From: JACVRW01 sp036519295
Lineage (GTDB): Bacteria > Actinomycetota > Thermoleophilia > Solirubrobacterales > Thermoleophilaceae
DNA length: 64,000 nt
Reading direction: 5' to 3'
NCBI GenBank assembly: GCA_036519295.1
Contig: DATDLN010000046.1
Coordinates: 1-64,000 of the forward strand
This document shows, piece after piece, positions 1 through 8,878 of the stretch (its first letter is position 1; each line of letters starts with the position of its first letter). Position numbers and translations under genes: made by a program. The notes under the pieces were generated by a model, which was not told the DNA's origin, searched no databases, and saw only the letters and a list, made by a program, of their open reading frames with translations.

Positions 1-2
1 CC

Positions 3-167
3 GGCGCCTACGCGAAGGCGATCGCGGCGCGCGCCGGCGAGGTGGAGCCCGACGTGCGACGCAGGATCAGGGAGGCGCGAGCTGCGCTGCTAGAGGACGG
101 CGCACCGGTGGAGACGTACCGGCGGATCGGCCTCGACGACGCCCTCGGCCAGCTGGCCCGGCGCTAG
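3..167 (+). CDS. C-terminal end of an unidentified protein, cut by the window edge
   Basis: One frame is open from the first bases to a TAG at 165-167 and gives 54 residues, rich in Ala, Arg and Glu and probably helical, ending in QLARR. No motif identifies a family, so I assign no function. It converges with the minus-strand membrane protein whose stop is at 185, leaving a 17-base gap. The arginine/alanine-rich composition could also arise from a non-coding frame of GC-rich DNA, so the call rests mainly on the convergent layout and the absence of an alternative gene. Confidence 0.5.
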   Translation, partial: GAYAKAIAARAGEVEPDVRRRIREARAALLEDGAPVETYRRIGLDDALGQLARR

Positions 168-184
168 CTCGCTCCCGGCGCCCC

Positions 185-1030
185 CTAATACTCCTCCGGC
201 GCCGTCCGGTCGAGCGAGGCCCAACCGAGGTCCCGCTCGCGCAGGGCCTCGTCCGCGGCGGCGCCGCCTCTCAATCCGAACAGCCGCTTGGCGAACAGCA
301 GGTACACGACGACGGCGACGTTCACGACGAGTGCCGTCAGCTTGAGCACCGTGACGCCCTTGGTCAGCTCGTAGATCTCGAGCGGGAGCAGCGCTGCCGT
401 CGCGATCAGGGTCAGGTACTCGGCCCAGCGCTTCTGCATCCAGAGACCCACGGCCTCGACGGCCTCCAGCACCGCGTATGCCGCGAGCACCAGGCCGACC
501 AGGTGCAGCTTGCCGCGGGGAAGCGAGAGCAGGTCGTCGATCCTGTGGACGAAGCTGCCGTCGCTCTCGTCGCTCGGACCGCCGACACCGCCGTGAATCG
601 CGCTCAGGATCGCGTAGAAGCGGTCGCGCAGCTCGTCCTCGTTCGAGGCCACCAGGAAGACCGCGATCGCCAGCGCGGCGAGCACGACGAAATGAATCGC
701 CCGATCAATTGCGATCAGGCGGAGCACGATCTTGTCGCGCAACGGGCGACCGCGAAGTGGCAGCTCGATCTCCTCGCGAGCCGGCGGGTATTGGCGCTCG
801 GGGTCGAGCGGCGGCGCGAACGGGAGCCAGCTGTCGCAGCGAAGACAGCGATGCCAGCGGCGTCCATCCATCTCCCGCGCGAAGGGAGCGTCCTCGGCGC
901 GGACGGCCGCCGAATCGGTGCCGATCAGCTCGTGGCCGCGGATGCCGCAGACGAGCAGCTCCCAATGGAAGCGCGGGCGGAAGCGGCGGGGCCTGACGAC
1001 GCCCGGTCGCGAGCGACGGTCAGTCGCCAT
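185..1030 (-). CDS. DUF2127-type integral membrane protein with N-terminal Cys/His motif
   Basis: 281 residues. Four hydrophobic segments lie at about 101-129, 175-197, 206-227 and 229-251. The stretch around WMQKRWAEYLTLIATAALLP, followed by EIYEL, resembles the DUF2127 family of small predicted membrane proteins of unknown function. The cytosolic N-terminus carries C28, H33, H60, C62 and C65 (a C-x4-H ... H-x-C-x2-C pattern) that could bind a metal; that is inference. The ATG at 1030 lies inside the end of the Fe-S oxidoreductase gene upstream (11-base overlap), so the two are probably co-transcribed. Its link to the upstream electron-transfer genes is unknown and may be only positional. 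Confidence 0.8.
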   Translation of the reverse strand: MATDRRSRPGVVRPRRFRPRFHWELLVCGIRGHELIGTDSAAVRAEDAPFAREMDGRRWHRCLRCDSWLPFAPPLDPERQYPPAREEIELPLRGRPLRDKIVLRLIAIDRAIHFVVLAALAIAVFLVASNEDELRDRFYAILSAIHGGVGGPSDESDGSFVHRIDDLLSLPRGKLHLVGLVLAAYAVLEAVEAVGLWMQKRWAEYLTLIATAALLPLEIYELTKGVTVLKLTALVVNVAVVVYLLFAKRLFGLRGGAAADEALRERDLGWASLDRTAPEEY

Positions 1031-2990
1031 CCAGCGATTCGGCGAGGAGCGTCGAGACGTCCACGACGCGCAGCTCGTCGCCGCGCTGGCGCACGCCGTC
1101 GTCGAGCATCACTGTGCAGAAGGGGCAGGCGACCGCGAGTGTGTCGGCGCCCGTCTCGGCCGCCTGGCGGGCCCGCTCCTCGTTGATCTTGCCGCCGCGT
1201 TCCTCCATCCACATGTGGGCCCCGCCGGCGCCGCAGCAGAAGGTGCGCTTACCGCTGCGCTCCATCTCGATCGGGTCGCCGACCGCCGCGACCAGCTCGC
1301 GCGGGGCGCCGCGCACGTCGTTGTGGCGGGCCAGGTAGCAGGAGTCGTGGTAGGTGATCGTGCGCTCGTCGCCGTTCGGCTGCAGCCGTCCCTCGCGGAC
1401 GAGCTCGGCCAGCAGCTCCGTGTGGTGGACCACCTCGTAGTGGCCGCCGAAGTCCGGGTACTCGTTGGCGAGCGTGTTGAAGCAGTGTGGGCAGCTCGCC
1501 ACGATCTTGGTGACGCCTGCTTCGGCAAGGGTGCCCACGTTCTGTTCCGCGTACGCCTGGAAGAGGTACTCGTTGCCCATCCGCCGGGCCGGGTCGCCGG
1601 TGCAGGACTCGCGCGGGCCGAGGATCGCGAAGTCCACGCCGGCGGCCTTCAGCAGCTTGGCGGTCGACTCGGCGGCGATGCGCGCGCGCTCGTCGAAGGA
1701 CGCCGCGCAGCCCACCCAGTAGAGCACCTCGGGCGCCGGGTCGCCGGGTTCGAGGACTCGAAGGCCGAGCCGCTCGGCCCAGTCGCCGCGCTCGGTCTGC
1801 GGCTTCCCCCAGGGGTTCGAGGCACGCTCAACGTCGCGGAGCATCTGCTCGGCCTCGCCGGGGAAGCGGGAGTCCACCATCACCAGGTGGCGGCGCAGGT
1901 CGATGATGTGGTCCACGTGCTCGATCGACACCGGGCACTCCCGGACGCATGCGCCGCAGGTAACGCAGTCCCAGACCACGTTGTCGCTGACCGCGCCCGG
2001 CACCAGCGGCTGCGGCTCGAATTCCCCGTCGGGGCGGCGAAGCAGCTTCGGCCCCTCCTCGAAGACCTGGTCGCGCAGGGCCATGATGAGCAGCTTCGGC
2101 GACAGCTCCTTGTCCGTGTTCCAGGCGGGACAGACGTCCTGGCAGCGCCCGCACTCGGTGCACGAGAAGGTGTCCATCGTCTGCTTCCAGGTGAGGTCGG
2201 GCACCGTGCCCGCACCGAAGCGCATCTCCTCCTCGGGAACGTCGAAGCGCAGCGGCTCAATCCGGCCGCCGGGGCGAGTGTGTCCGAAGTAGACGTTCAC
2301 CGCCGCGGTGAAGATGTGGAGGTGCTTGGAGTGGGGGAGGTAGGCGAGGAAGGTGAGGATGATCAGGACGTGCGCCCAGACGAACACTCGCTCGAGCACC
2401 TCGGTGACGGAGTCGTCGCCGAAGATGCCGGACAGCGCGTTGGACACGGGAGACCAGTCGGCCGGCCACTCGTTAAGGCCGAGCGCTATCCGCGTGGCGT
2501 GCCATAGCAGCAGCGTCGTGACGATCCCCGCGATCAGGGCCAGGATGAGGTCGGCCTCGCCGAGGTGGCTGCCCTCGAAGCGAGCCGGGCGCTGGAGCTT
2601 GCGGATGACGACCGCCGCCGCTACGCCGATCAGCACGAGCACCGCGAAGACGTCCACCAGCAGCGCGAACCAGCCCTGGTGACCGAGCCATGGCAGCGTG
2701 GACTCGCGGTCCACGGCGCTGATCATGGCGATCACGATCGTCGGGAACAGGACCAGGAAGCCCCAGAAGATGGCCGCGTGCATCAGCCCTGGGCCGAACC
2801 GCTGGAGGAGCTTGCGCTGCCCCAGCACGATCGTCGCCTCGTTGCGGACGCGCTGCGGCACGTCGCCGAAACGCTCGCTCGGCTTGCCGAGCCGGACGAG
2901 GTCCACGAGGAGCTTGGAGCGGCGCGCGAACAGAGTGCCGCTCACGGCGAGGGCCAGCGCGAGCGCGATCGCTCCGAGCAGGACGTCTAT
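1020..2990 (-). CDS. Membrane-anchored Fe-S oxidoreductase (heterodisulfide reductase-like, DgcB-type electron acceptor of ETF)
   Basis: About 656 residues. The N-terminal half is membranous: a first helix rich in ALALALAVSG, then several helices to about residue 225, resembling the nitrate-reductase-gamma/HdrE type. Two 4Fe-4S motifs follow, CTECGRCQDVCP (about 277-288) and CVTCGACVRECP (about 340-351). Two CCG domains follow, the second with CYLARH ... FCCGAGG ... CPFC. Related proteins beside etfAB (DgcB in Pseudomonas dimethylglycine catabolism, established) pass electrons from ETF towards quinones. The start is odd: no ATG, GTG or TTG lies near the etfA junction. The candidate is ATA at 2990, overlapping the etfA stop as ATAG. 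The first canonical codon, GTG at 2945, would remove most of helix 1. Stop TGA at 1020-1022. Confidence 0.85.
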   Translation of the reverse strand: MDVLLGAIALALALAVSGTLFARRSKLLVDLVRLGKPSERFGDVPQRVRNEATIVLGQRKLLQRFGPGLMHAAIFWGFLVLFPTIVIAMISAVDRESTLPWLGHQGWFALLVDVFAVLVLIGVAAAVVIRKLQRPARFEGSHLGEADLILALIAGIVTTLLLWHATRIALGLNEWPADWSPVSNALSGIFGDDSVTEVLERVFVWAHVLIILTFLAYLPHSKHLHIFTAAVNVYFGHTRPGGRIEPLRFDVPEEEMRFGAGTVPDLTWKQTMDTFSCTECGRCQDVCPAWNTDKELSPKLLIMALRDQVFEEGPKLLRRPDGEFEPQPLVPGAVSDNVVWDCVTCGACVRECPVSIEHVDHIIDLRRHLVMVDSRFPGEAEQMLRDVERASNPWGKPQTERGDWAERLGLRVLEPGDPAPEVLYWVGCAASFDERARIAAESTAKLLKAAGVDFAILGPRESCTGDPARRMGNEYLFQAYAEQNVGTLAEAGVTKIVASCPHCFNTLANEYPDFGGHYEVVHHTELLAELVREGRLQPNGDERTITYHDSCYLARHNDVRGAPRELVAAVGDPIEMERSGKRTFCCGAGGAHMWMEERGGKINEERARQAAETGADTLAVACPFCTVMLDDGVRQRGDELRVVDVSTLLAESLDGD

Positions 2991-3955
2991 GGCCCGCGCG
3001 CCTTCCTCAACTCGGCGGTGAGCGCGGGGACGATCTCGCTCAGGTCGCCGATCACCGCGTAGTCGGCGCTCGCCAGGATCGGCGCCTCGGCGTCGCTGTT
3101 GATCGCAAGGATCTTCTTGGCCCCCTTGCAGCCCGCAATGTGCTGCGTGGCCCCGCTGATGCCGCACGCTATGTAGAGGTCGGGCGAGACCTTGGTGCCC
3201 GTCTGGCCAACCTGGTCGGTGTGCGGCCGCCACCCGGCGCTCGTCACGACCCGCGAGCAGCCCACAGCGGCGCCCAGCAGATCGGCGAGCTCCTCGAGCA
3301 TCCCGAACCCGTCCGCGGAGCCGACGCCGCGGCCGCCGCTCACGACCACCTTGGCCTCGGCGAGCGAGACGCCGGTTGTGACGGTGCTCTCGTGCTCCGC
3401 CACCTGGACGAGGAGGTCGGACTCGCCGAGGGTGGGAGTGAACGCCTCGACCGCCGGGGCCTCGGCTCCATTCACGTCCGTTGCCGGGACCATGTGGGGA
3501 GCGACCGAGAGCAGCGTCGGCGCGCCGTGGATGCGAGCCTCCTCGAGCAGGCTCCCACCCCAGCGCACCCGCGTGACCGTGAGCGGGGAGCCTCCGGCGA
3601 CCTCGGTGCAGTTCGCGGCGAAGGGGAGATCCCGGAGCGCCGCCACGTGGGCCAAGACCTCGTTGCCCCGGTTCGTGCCGGCGGCCACGACGGCGCTGGG
3701 CTCGAGCCGCTCCACGAGCTCGACCACGCTCTGCGCCCACGCTCCCGGGGCGTAGGCGGCGACCCGCTCGTCGTCGGCGACGTGCGCGCTCCCGACGCCC
3801 TGGCCGGCGAGCTGGGCGGCGGCCTCGCGGGCTCCGTCGCCCACGAGCAGCGCGTGGAGCGGCTCCCCGGAGGCGAGGTTGCGGGCGAGGGTGAGGGCCT
3901 GGAGCGACAGCTCGTCGACGTTGCCGTCCTGATGCTCTATGAGCGTCAGCACCAT
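2987..3955 (-). CDS. etfA: Electron transfer flavoprotein subunit alpha
   Basis: 322 residues from the ATG at 3955, the usual length for EtfA. The N-terminal alpha/beta domain is followed by the conserved FAD-binding C-terminal domain (about 195-320): GWRPHTDQVGQTGTKVSP, then YIACGISGATQHIAG and AINSDAEAPI, the EtfA signature. EtfA with EtfB accepts electrons from acyl-CoA or N-methyl amine dehydrogenases and passes them to a membrane quinone oxidoreductase. Upstream by 224 bases is etfB; immediately downstream, with overlapping codons, is the membrane Fe-S protein that probably reoxidises it. An open frame continues upstream of 3955, but it lacks homologous character, so I place the start at MVLTLIEHQ. 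Confidence 0.95.
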   Translation of the reverse strand: MVLTLIEHQDGNVDELSLQALTLARNLASGEPLHALLVGDGAREAAAQLAGQGVGSAHVADDERVAAYAPGAWAQSVVELVERLEPSAVVAAGTNRGNEVLAHVAALRDLPFAANCTEVAGGSPLTVTRVRWGGSLLEEARIHGAPTLLSVAPHMVPATDVNGAEAPAVEAFTPTLGESDLLVQVAEHESTVTTGVSLAEAKVVVSGGRGVGSADGFGMLEELADLLGAAVGCSRVVTSAGWRPHTDQVGQTGTKVSPDLYIACGISGATQHIAGCKGAKKILAINSDAEAPILASADYAVIGDLSEIVPALTAELRKARGP

Positions 3956-4056
3956 TCGCGCCGTCTCTCCGTGGTCGCCGGTGTGCCGGCCACGCTGGGG
4001 GGGTGGTTGCTTGGATGGTGGGCGCCGGGCCCCGCTGCCGGCCACCATGGTGCATA

Positions 4057-4075
4057 AGTGTCGCTGTAGGACACT
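4057..4075. repeat. Inverted repeat in the etfB-etfA gap
   Basis: AGTGTC (4057-4062), a 7-base spacer, then GACACT (4070-4075): a perfect 6-bp inverted repeat in the 224-base gap between etfB and etfA. It could be an operator for a separate etfA promoter or a weak attenuating hairpin; the sequence does not decide. No T-run follows it on the minus strand. Confidence 0.4.
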
Positions 4076-4179
4076 GGGACACGAGAGCTCGCCGGCGACG
4101 CCCCAGGAGACACCCTCCTCACCCAGCCCAAGCGCGGCCGGCCCTGCCAACCACCCGGCGAGAGCCGGCGAGCGCCCAC

Positions 4180-4944
4180 CTACGCCACCCCCAGCTCGCG
4201 CATGACCTCAACCACCGCCGGCGCGGCCTCGGGCCCCCGGCCCAGGATCTCCGCCTGCTTCCCCTGCCCAGGTGGCACCACGAGCCGCACCATCTCGAGC
4301 CGCGGCTCGGGCCGCTCGGGCGTGCTCGTCTCGACGGGCTTCTGCCGGGCCCGGAGCTTCGCCGGCACCGACGGGTAGCGGGGCAGGTTGATGCCCTCCA
4401 GCACCGTCACGACGGCGGGCAGGGGCACGAGGTAGATGTCGCGGCCCCCGGTGACCTCCTGCTCGCAGCGGGCGCGACCGTCCTCGATCGACAGGCCCTT
4501 CAGCCCGGTCACGACCGGACGGCCGAGCGCGTGGGCGACTCGGATTCCCACCTGGAAGTTGCCGGAGTCGGCCGACTCGTTGCCGAAGATGATCAGGTCG
4601 AAGTCTCCGCCCGCGGCTCGCTCCGCCTCGATCGTGGCGAGGATCGCGCCGGCGGTGGCCTGCGGATCCCACTCCTCGCCGTCCGTGGCCAGCAGGATGC
4701 CCCGATCGGCGCCCGCCGCCAGCGAGTCGCGCACCTGTTCCTCGGCCTCGGGCGGGCCGAGCGTCAGGACAGTGACCTCACCGCCGTGCTGCTCCACCAG
4801 CTGCACTGCCTGCTCCACTCCGCACTCCTCGTGGGGGCTGATCGTGAAGCCGAGGTGGCGCGTCTCGAGCGCCCGCTCGTCGGCCGTCAGGACCATCCGC
4901 CCGCCGGTGAGGGGCACGCGCTTGACGCAGACGAGGATCCTCAT
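4180..4944 (-). CDS. etfB: Electron transfer flavoprotein subunit beta
   Basis: 254 residues, normal length. It begins MRILVCVKRVPLT and carries the EtfB nucleotide-binding signature region (LATDGEEWDPQATA, then DLIIFGNESADSGNFQVG at about 122-139) and the C-terminal segment PAVVTVLEGINLPRYPS typical of the family. It forms the ETF heterodimer with EtfA, carrying FAD and AMP. Its ATG at 4944 overlaps the stop of the dimethylglycine dehydrogenase-like gene by 4 bases (ATGA). That is strong evidence that this ETF is the dedicated electron acceptor of that dehydrogenase. Confidence 0.95.
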   Translation of the reverse strand: MRILVCVKRVPLTGGRMVLTADERALETRHLGFTISPHEECGVEQAVQLVEQHGGEVTVLTLGPPEAEEQVRDSLAAGADRGILLATDGEEWDPQATAGAILATIEAERAAGGDFDLIIFGNESADSGNFQVGIRVAHALGRPVVTGLKGLSIEDGRARCEQEVTGGRDIYLVPLPAVVTVLEGINLPRYPSVPAKLRARQKPVETSTPERPEPRLEMVRLVVPPGQGKQAEILGRGPEAAPAVVEVMRELGVA

Positions 4945-7481
4945 GACCTGATTCTTGCGTTGTCGGGGTCGAAGAGAGGCGTGGAGTCGTTCGTCTCCAC
5001 GGTCACCGGGTAGCGCTCGCACATGTACTCCACCGCGAGCTGCTCGCCGACGTTCGCACGCTCGGGTGGCAGGTAGGAGAGCAGGATGTACTTGCCCACT
5101 GACGGGCCCGCCCCCGCGCTCGTGACGAACGAGCGCCTGCCCTCGCGGTCGGTGAGCGGGGCGCCCTCGCGGGTCACGATCGGCTCGCCGCCGAGCATGT
5201 AGCGCTTCTCGCCGTTCTTCGAGTTGTGGTCGTCGACGGTGAGCGTGCAGAGCACCGCCGCCGGCTCTTCCTCGCGCTGGCGCAAGTGCGCCTCCTTGCC
5301 GACGAAGTCCTGCTCCTTCACCTTTCCCCAGGCCATGCCGGCTTCGACCACGTCGTATTCGCCGTCGAGCTCGAAGCCGAACGCCCGGTAGCACTTCTCG
5401 AGCCGCCCGGTGGTGGCGTACACGCCGATCCCGGCCGGCAAGATCCCGTGCGGCCGGCCCGCCTCCCACACGATGTCCCACAGCTTGGCGCCCTGCTCGA
5501 TCGGAACGTACAGCTCCCAGCCCAGGTCGCCGACGTAGGAGATACGCGACGCCAGCGTGCGCAGCGAGTCGACCTCGATCGTCCGGCAGGAGGCGAAGGG
5601 GAAGCCCTCGTGCGACACGTCGTCGCTCGTGATGCTCGCGAGGACGTCGCGCGACCGCGGGCCCCACAGGCCGAGCGTGCACCAGCTCGAGGTGAGGTCG
5701 AAGATCTGCGCGCTGCCGTCGTCCACCAGGTGGTCGGAGAACCATTTGAGGTCAGCCATCCCGTGCGCGCCGCCGGTGACGACGCGGAAGTGCTCGTCGC
5801 CCAGCCGCATGATCGTCAGGTCTGCGCGGAAGCCTCCGCCGGGCGTGAGGATCGGCGTGTACACGACCCGCCCGATCTTCACGTCCATCTGGCGGACGGC
5901 CACCCGCTGCACGCTCTCAACCGCGCCGGGGCCCACGATGTCGAAGACGCAGAACGCCGTGAGGTCGAACATCGCCACGCGGTCGCGCATCGCGAGGTGC
6001 TCGGCGTTGATGATCGGCGACCACCAGCGCGAGTCCCACTCCGCCTCGCGGCCCGCCACGCGGTCCGCGAACTCCTCCAGCAGCGGCTTGTTCGACTCGT
6101 ACCAGTGCGGGCGCTCCCAGCCGGCGGCCTCGAAGAACATGGCATCGAGCTCGCGCTCCCGCTCGTAGAACGGCGACAGCCGCACGCGGCGGTTCGACGC
6201 CCACTGCTCGCCGGGATGGACGATGCCATAGGTCTTGTTGAACCCCTCCGCCGCGCGGGCTCTTACGTGCCCGACGCTCTTCTGGTGCTCGTAGAAGCGG
6301 GCGATGTCGGAAGCCTGGAGGTCGATCTCGGACTGGCCGTTCACCATCCACTCCGCCACGCCCCGTCCGACTCCCGGCCCCTCCTTGACCCACACCGCGG
6401 CGGCAGACCAGAGACCCTTGACCTCGGGCGTCTCCCCGAGGATCGGGAGGGCATCCGGCGTGAGCGAGAGCAGGCCGTTGATCGCGTACTTGATCCCCAC
6501 CGACTCGTCGCCGACGATCTCCGGCATCAGCTCCAGGGCGTGCTCCATCTGCTGAGTGAAGTCGTCCTGCGTGAACGGGAACTCGGTCGGCGAGAGCGCG
6601 GCCTCCTCGATCGACGGGATCTCCTCGGGATCGTGGAGGATTGGACGGTGGGCATACGAGCCCACCTCGAGGCCGGTGCCGTCCTGACGCTCGTACATGT
6701 TCGTGTCCATGTCGCGCACGATCGGGAAGTCGATTGAGCCCCCCGACTCGACGAACCGCGGCACAGGCCCGATGTCGATCATCTGGTGGACCGCCGGCGT
6801 GAGCGGGATCGAGGCGCCGGCCATGCGCGCCAGCCGCGGGCTCCAGACGCCGCAGCAGATCACGACCACCTCCGCCTCGATGTCGCCCCGGCTCGTGCGC
6901 ACCCGCTTCACGCGACCGCCCTCGACGTCGATGTCGAGCACCTCGTTGTTCGCCGACACGGTGAGGGCGTCCGCCTCCTGGGCACGCTCGCGCATCAGCG
7001 TCCCGGCGCGGAGCGAATCGACGACGCCGACGCTCGGGGTGTAGAAGCCGCCGATGATCACGCTCTCGTCGATGAACGGGACCAGCTCCTTGACCTCGGC
7101 GGGAGTGAGGACCGAGACCGGCTCCACCCCCCACGCCGCCGCGGACACCATCCGGCGGCGAAGCTCCTCCATGCGCTCCTCGGTGCGCGCGACCTCGATC
7201 CCACCGCAAGTGGTGAGCACGCCGAGCTCGTCGTACTGGCGCAGGCTGTCGCGGGTCAGCGCCGTCATCTCGCGGGAGTGATCGACCGGGTAGATGAAGT
7301 TGGACGCGTGTCCCGTCGAGCCGCCCGGGTTCGGCAGCGGACCCTTGTCGAGCAGCACGAGGTCGCGCCAGCCGAGCCGCGCGAGGTGGTGGACGATGCT
7401 GTTACCGACTATGCCCGCGCCGATGACGACCGCGCGGGCCGCGGCCGGGGGGGAGCTGGGCGGTTCAGACGGGGTTGCCAA
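4941..7481 (-). CDS. Dimethylglycine/sarcosine dehydrogenase-like FAD and tetrahydrofolate enzyme
   Basis: 846 residues with the two-part architecture of dimethylglycine and sarcosine dehydrogenases. An N-terminal DAO-type FAD domain (GAGIVG at 21-26) is followed by FAO_M and then, from about residue 440, a GcvT folate-binding domain with its C-terminal barrel. H58 in GSTGHASNF sits where DMGDH-family enzymes attach FAD covalently, though the usual Trp before that His is Gly here. Such enzymes oxidise an N-methyl group, give electrons to ETF and transfer the one-carbon unit to tetrahydrofolate. The overlap with etfB fits. Substrate (dimethylglycine or sarcosine) is inference from the choline cluster. 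The start is TTG at 7481, and TGATATATCA lies 28 bases upstream. Confidence 0.9.
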   Translation of the reverse strand: MATPSEPPSSPPAAARAVVIGAGIVGNSIVHHLARLGWRDLVLLDKGPLPNPGGSTGHASNFIYPVDHSREMTALTRDSLRQYDELGVLTTCGGIEVARTEERMEELRRRMVSAAAWGVEPVSVLTPAEVKELVPFIDESVIIGGFYTPSVGVVDSLRAGTLMRERAQEADALTVSANNEVLDIDVEGGRVKRVRTSRGDIEAEVVVICCGVWSPRLARMAGASIPLTPAVHQMIDIGPVPRFVESGGSIDFPIVRDMDTNMYERQDGTGLEVGSYAHRPILHDPEEIPSIEEAALSPTEFPFTQDDFTQQMEHALELMPEIVGDESVGIKYAINGLLSLTPDALPILGETPEVKGLWSAAAVWVKEGPGVGRGVAEWMVNGQSEIDLQASDIARFYEHQKSVGHVRARAAEGFNKTYGIVHPGEQWASNRRVRLSPFYERERELDAMFFEAAGWERPHWYESNKPLLEEFADRVAGREAEWDSRWWSPIINAEHLAMRDRVAMFDLTAFCVFDIVGPGAVESVQRVAVRQMDVKIGRVVYTPILTPGGGFRADLTIMRLGDEHFRVVTGGAHGMADLKWFSDHLVDDGSAQIFDLTSSWCTLGLWGPRSRDVLASITSDDVSHEGFPFASCRTIEVDSLRTLASRISYVGDLGWELYVPIEQGAKLWDIVWEAGRPHGILPAGIGVYATTGRLEKCYRAFGFELDGEYDVVEAGMAWGKVKEQDFVGKEAHLRQREEEPAAVLCTLTVDDHNSKNGEKRYMLGGEPIVTREGAPLTDREGRRSFVTSAGAGPSVGKYILLSYLPPERANVGEQLAVEYMCERYPVTVETNDSTPLFDPDNARIRS

Positions 7482-7508
7482 GAGTCAGCTGGTGGACGAG
7501 CGACAGCC

Positions 7509-7518
7509 TGATATATCA
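7509..7518. promoter_or_regulatory. Palindromic operator TGATATATCA before the dimethylglycine dehydrogenase-like gene
   Basis: TGATATATCA is a perfect 10-base palindrome, AT-rich in very GC-rich surroundings, 28 bases upstream of the TTG start at 7481. Near-identical sites occur at 8833, 14387 and 15497, all in control regions of the same cluster. I infer a binding site for the GntR/FCD regulator encoded just beside it. Confidence 0.65.
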
Positions 7519-7631
7519 AAACGCGGCCCGGCCTTCGAGTCGCGACGGACGGAATATCGACGGCAGGCATCCGTCTTGCACTGAGACACGAGACAGCGAC
7601 AGCCGCCTGCCGGCGGCCGAAGGGGGCATCG

Positions 7632-8089
7632 ATGACGAGCGTGAGGCAGCGCCACCCACGTCGAGTGACGGTGATCGTGATGGCCGCGATACTCCTGGCG
7701 GGTGCGCTGGCGGTCCTGGCCGGCGTCGCCCCCGAGCGCGCGTCGGCCGCCCAGCGCCTAGCGTACGGAGGAAGCTCCGTGTGGACATGGAAGTGGGAGA
7801 CCACCCCCTTCGCGTCTCCGGGCCCGGCGTCGTCGACATCTGGACCACCTGCCGGCCGAAGTCCAACAGCGTTACCTGGCACGAGCTGCTCGTCGGGACC
7901 AGCGACGCCTCGTGGCTGAGGAGGATCAACGTGCGCTGCGACAGGCAAGGGCACTGGGTCCGCCGCGTCGGAATACCGCGTAACACCAGGCTCACGGTGC
8001 TCAGCCACCCCTTCAGAAGCGACGGCACGTTCTGCTACTGGCCTGAGCAATGCGCCACCGGGTGGACGAGCGTGTACACGAGCTCCTGA
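7632..8089 (+). pseudogene. Small secreted protein split by a frameshift
   Basis: An ATG at 7632 opens a clear signal peptide: positively charged RQRHPRR, a hydrophobic core, and ASA-AQR as the probable cleavage site near residue 39. That frame then turns into low-quality Pro/Ser-rich sequence and stops at 7919. The frame one base away becomes protein-like from about 7770 (KLRVDMEVGDHPLRVSGPGV) and runs to TGA at 8089. It has four Cys residues, compatible with two disulfides, and Trp-rich beta-like character. A single indel near 7760-7790 therefore separates export signal from mature domain. No family is recognised. The gene is divergent from the dimethylglycine dehydrogenase-like gene and convergent with the GntR regulator. 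Confidence 0.6.
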
Positions 8090-8130
8090 GCGGGGACGGG
8101 GCAGCCTGCGGGAGCCGGGCAGCCCGCTCC

Positions 8131-8778
8131 TCAGCGCGTGAACGCCACCACGATCTCGCGTTGGAACGCGAGAATGTGCTCCTTCATAAGTTCACGGGCG
8201 CGGGGACCGTCGCGGGTGAGCAACGCTTGAATCATGTCCCGTTGGTCGTGGACCGCGGTCCAAAGTCCGGGGACGCGGTCGAGCACGAGGTACCAGATCC
8301 GAAGAGACAGCGCAAAGTAGCGCTCGAGGGTGTCGACCAGATAGGGGTTGCCCGCCGCCTCCCAGGCGAGGCGGTGAACGCGCTCGTCGATGCGCATCAG
8401 CGCGGGGCTGTCCTGAGGATCGAGCTCCTCGAGCTCCGCCAACAGGGCCTCGGCCTCGCCGCTGCGCTCGTCGTCCATTCGCATCGCCGCGAGCTGGGCC
8501 GCGTGGCCCTCGAGCTCGGCGCGAACCTCGGTGATGTGGACGATGTCGGCCACGTTGACCTCGGTGACGTACGTGCCGCGGCGCGGCCGGACCTCGACCA
8601 GGTTCTCGAGCGCCAGCCGCTTGATCGCCTCGCGGAGTGGCGTGCGGCCGATCTCGAGCTCCCTCATCAGCCCGTCCTCGACCAGTGCGGACCCGGGTGG
8701 CAGGCGCAGAGTCACGATGCGGTCCCGCAGCTCGAAATACGCCCGTTCGGCGATCAGGCGGACCGCGGGCCGGCCCAC
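8131..8778 (-). CDS. GntR-family transcriptional regulator, FCD subfamily, probable regulator of the choline/betaine cluster
   Basis: 215 residues from the GTG at 8778. The frame extends to a TTG at 8856, but the extra residues are Pro/Ser-rich and would cover an operator-like site. An N-terminal winged helix (LIAERAYFELRDRI ... GRTPLREAIKRL ... RRGTYV) is followed by an all-helical FCD domain with the metal/effector-type residues RIDERVHRLAW and VHDQRD. FCD regulators usually repress nearby catabolic operons and release DNA on binding a carboxylate effector (established). It stands divergent from metF, in the middle of the cluster whose control regions share TGATATATCA. A betaine-type effector is inference. 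Confidence 0.85.
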   Translation of the reverse strand: MGRPAVRLIAERAYFELRDRIVTLRLPPGSALVEDGLMRELEIGRTPLREAIKRLALENLVEVRPRRGTYVTEVNVADIVHITEVRAELEGHAAQLAAMRMDDERSGEAEALLAELEELDPQDSPALMRIDERVHRLAWEAAGNPYLVDTLERYFALSLRIWYLVLDRVPGLWTAVHDQRDMIQALLTRDGPRARELMKEHILAFQREIVVAFTR

Positions 8779-8832
8779 GAAACTGCTCTCGGTCGGCGAC
8801 GGCGAGGCGGGTTGACCGCCAACGTCCCAACG

Positions 8833-8842
8833 TGATATTTCA
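8833..8842. promoter_or_regulatory. Operator-like site TGATATTTCA between gntR and metF
   Basis: TGATATTTCA differs by one base from the palindrome at 7509. It lies 55 bases upstream of the GTG start of the GntR gene and about 118 bases upstream of metF, so it could serve autoregulation, control of metF, or both. Confidence 0.5.
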
Positions 8843-8878
8843 GACTCGTGCGCCAAGAAACATCACCCTTGCCGACTC

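Noticed and set aside
732..2507. Long plus-strand open frame of 591 codons
   Set aside because: It lies antisense to the Fe-S oxidoreductase with its recognised cysteine motifs and shows only GC-driven composition.
2991..4082. Extension of the Fe-S protein reading frame through the whole etfA region
   Set aside because: The upstream 360 codons are Arg/Ala-rich shadow sequence in a different frame of etfA; all conserved character begins at 2990.
5226..6737. Long plus-strand open frame of 503 codons
   Set aside because: It is antisense to the DMGDH-like gene and has no recognisable domain.
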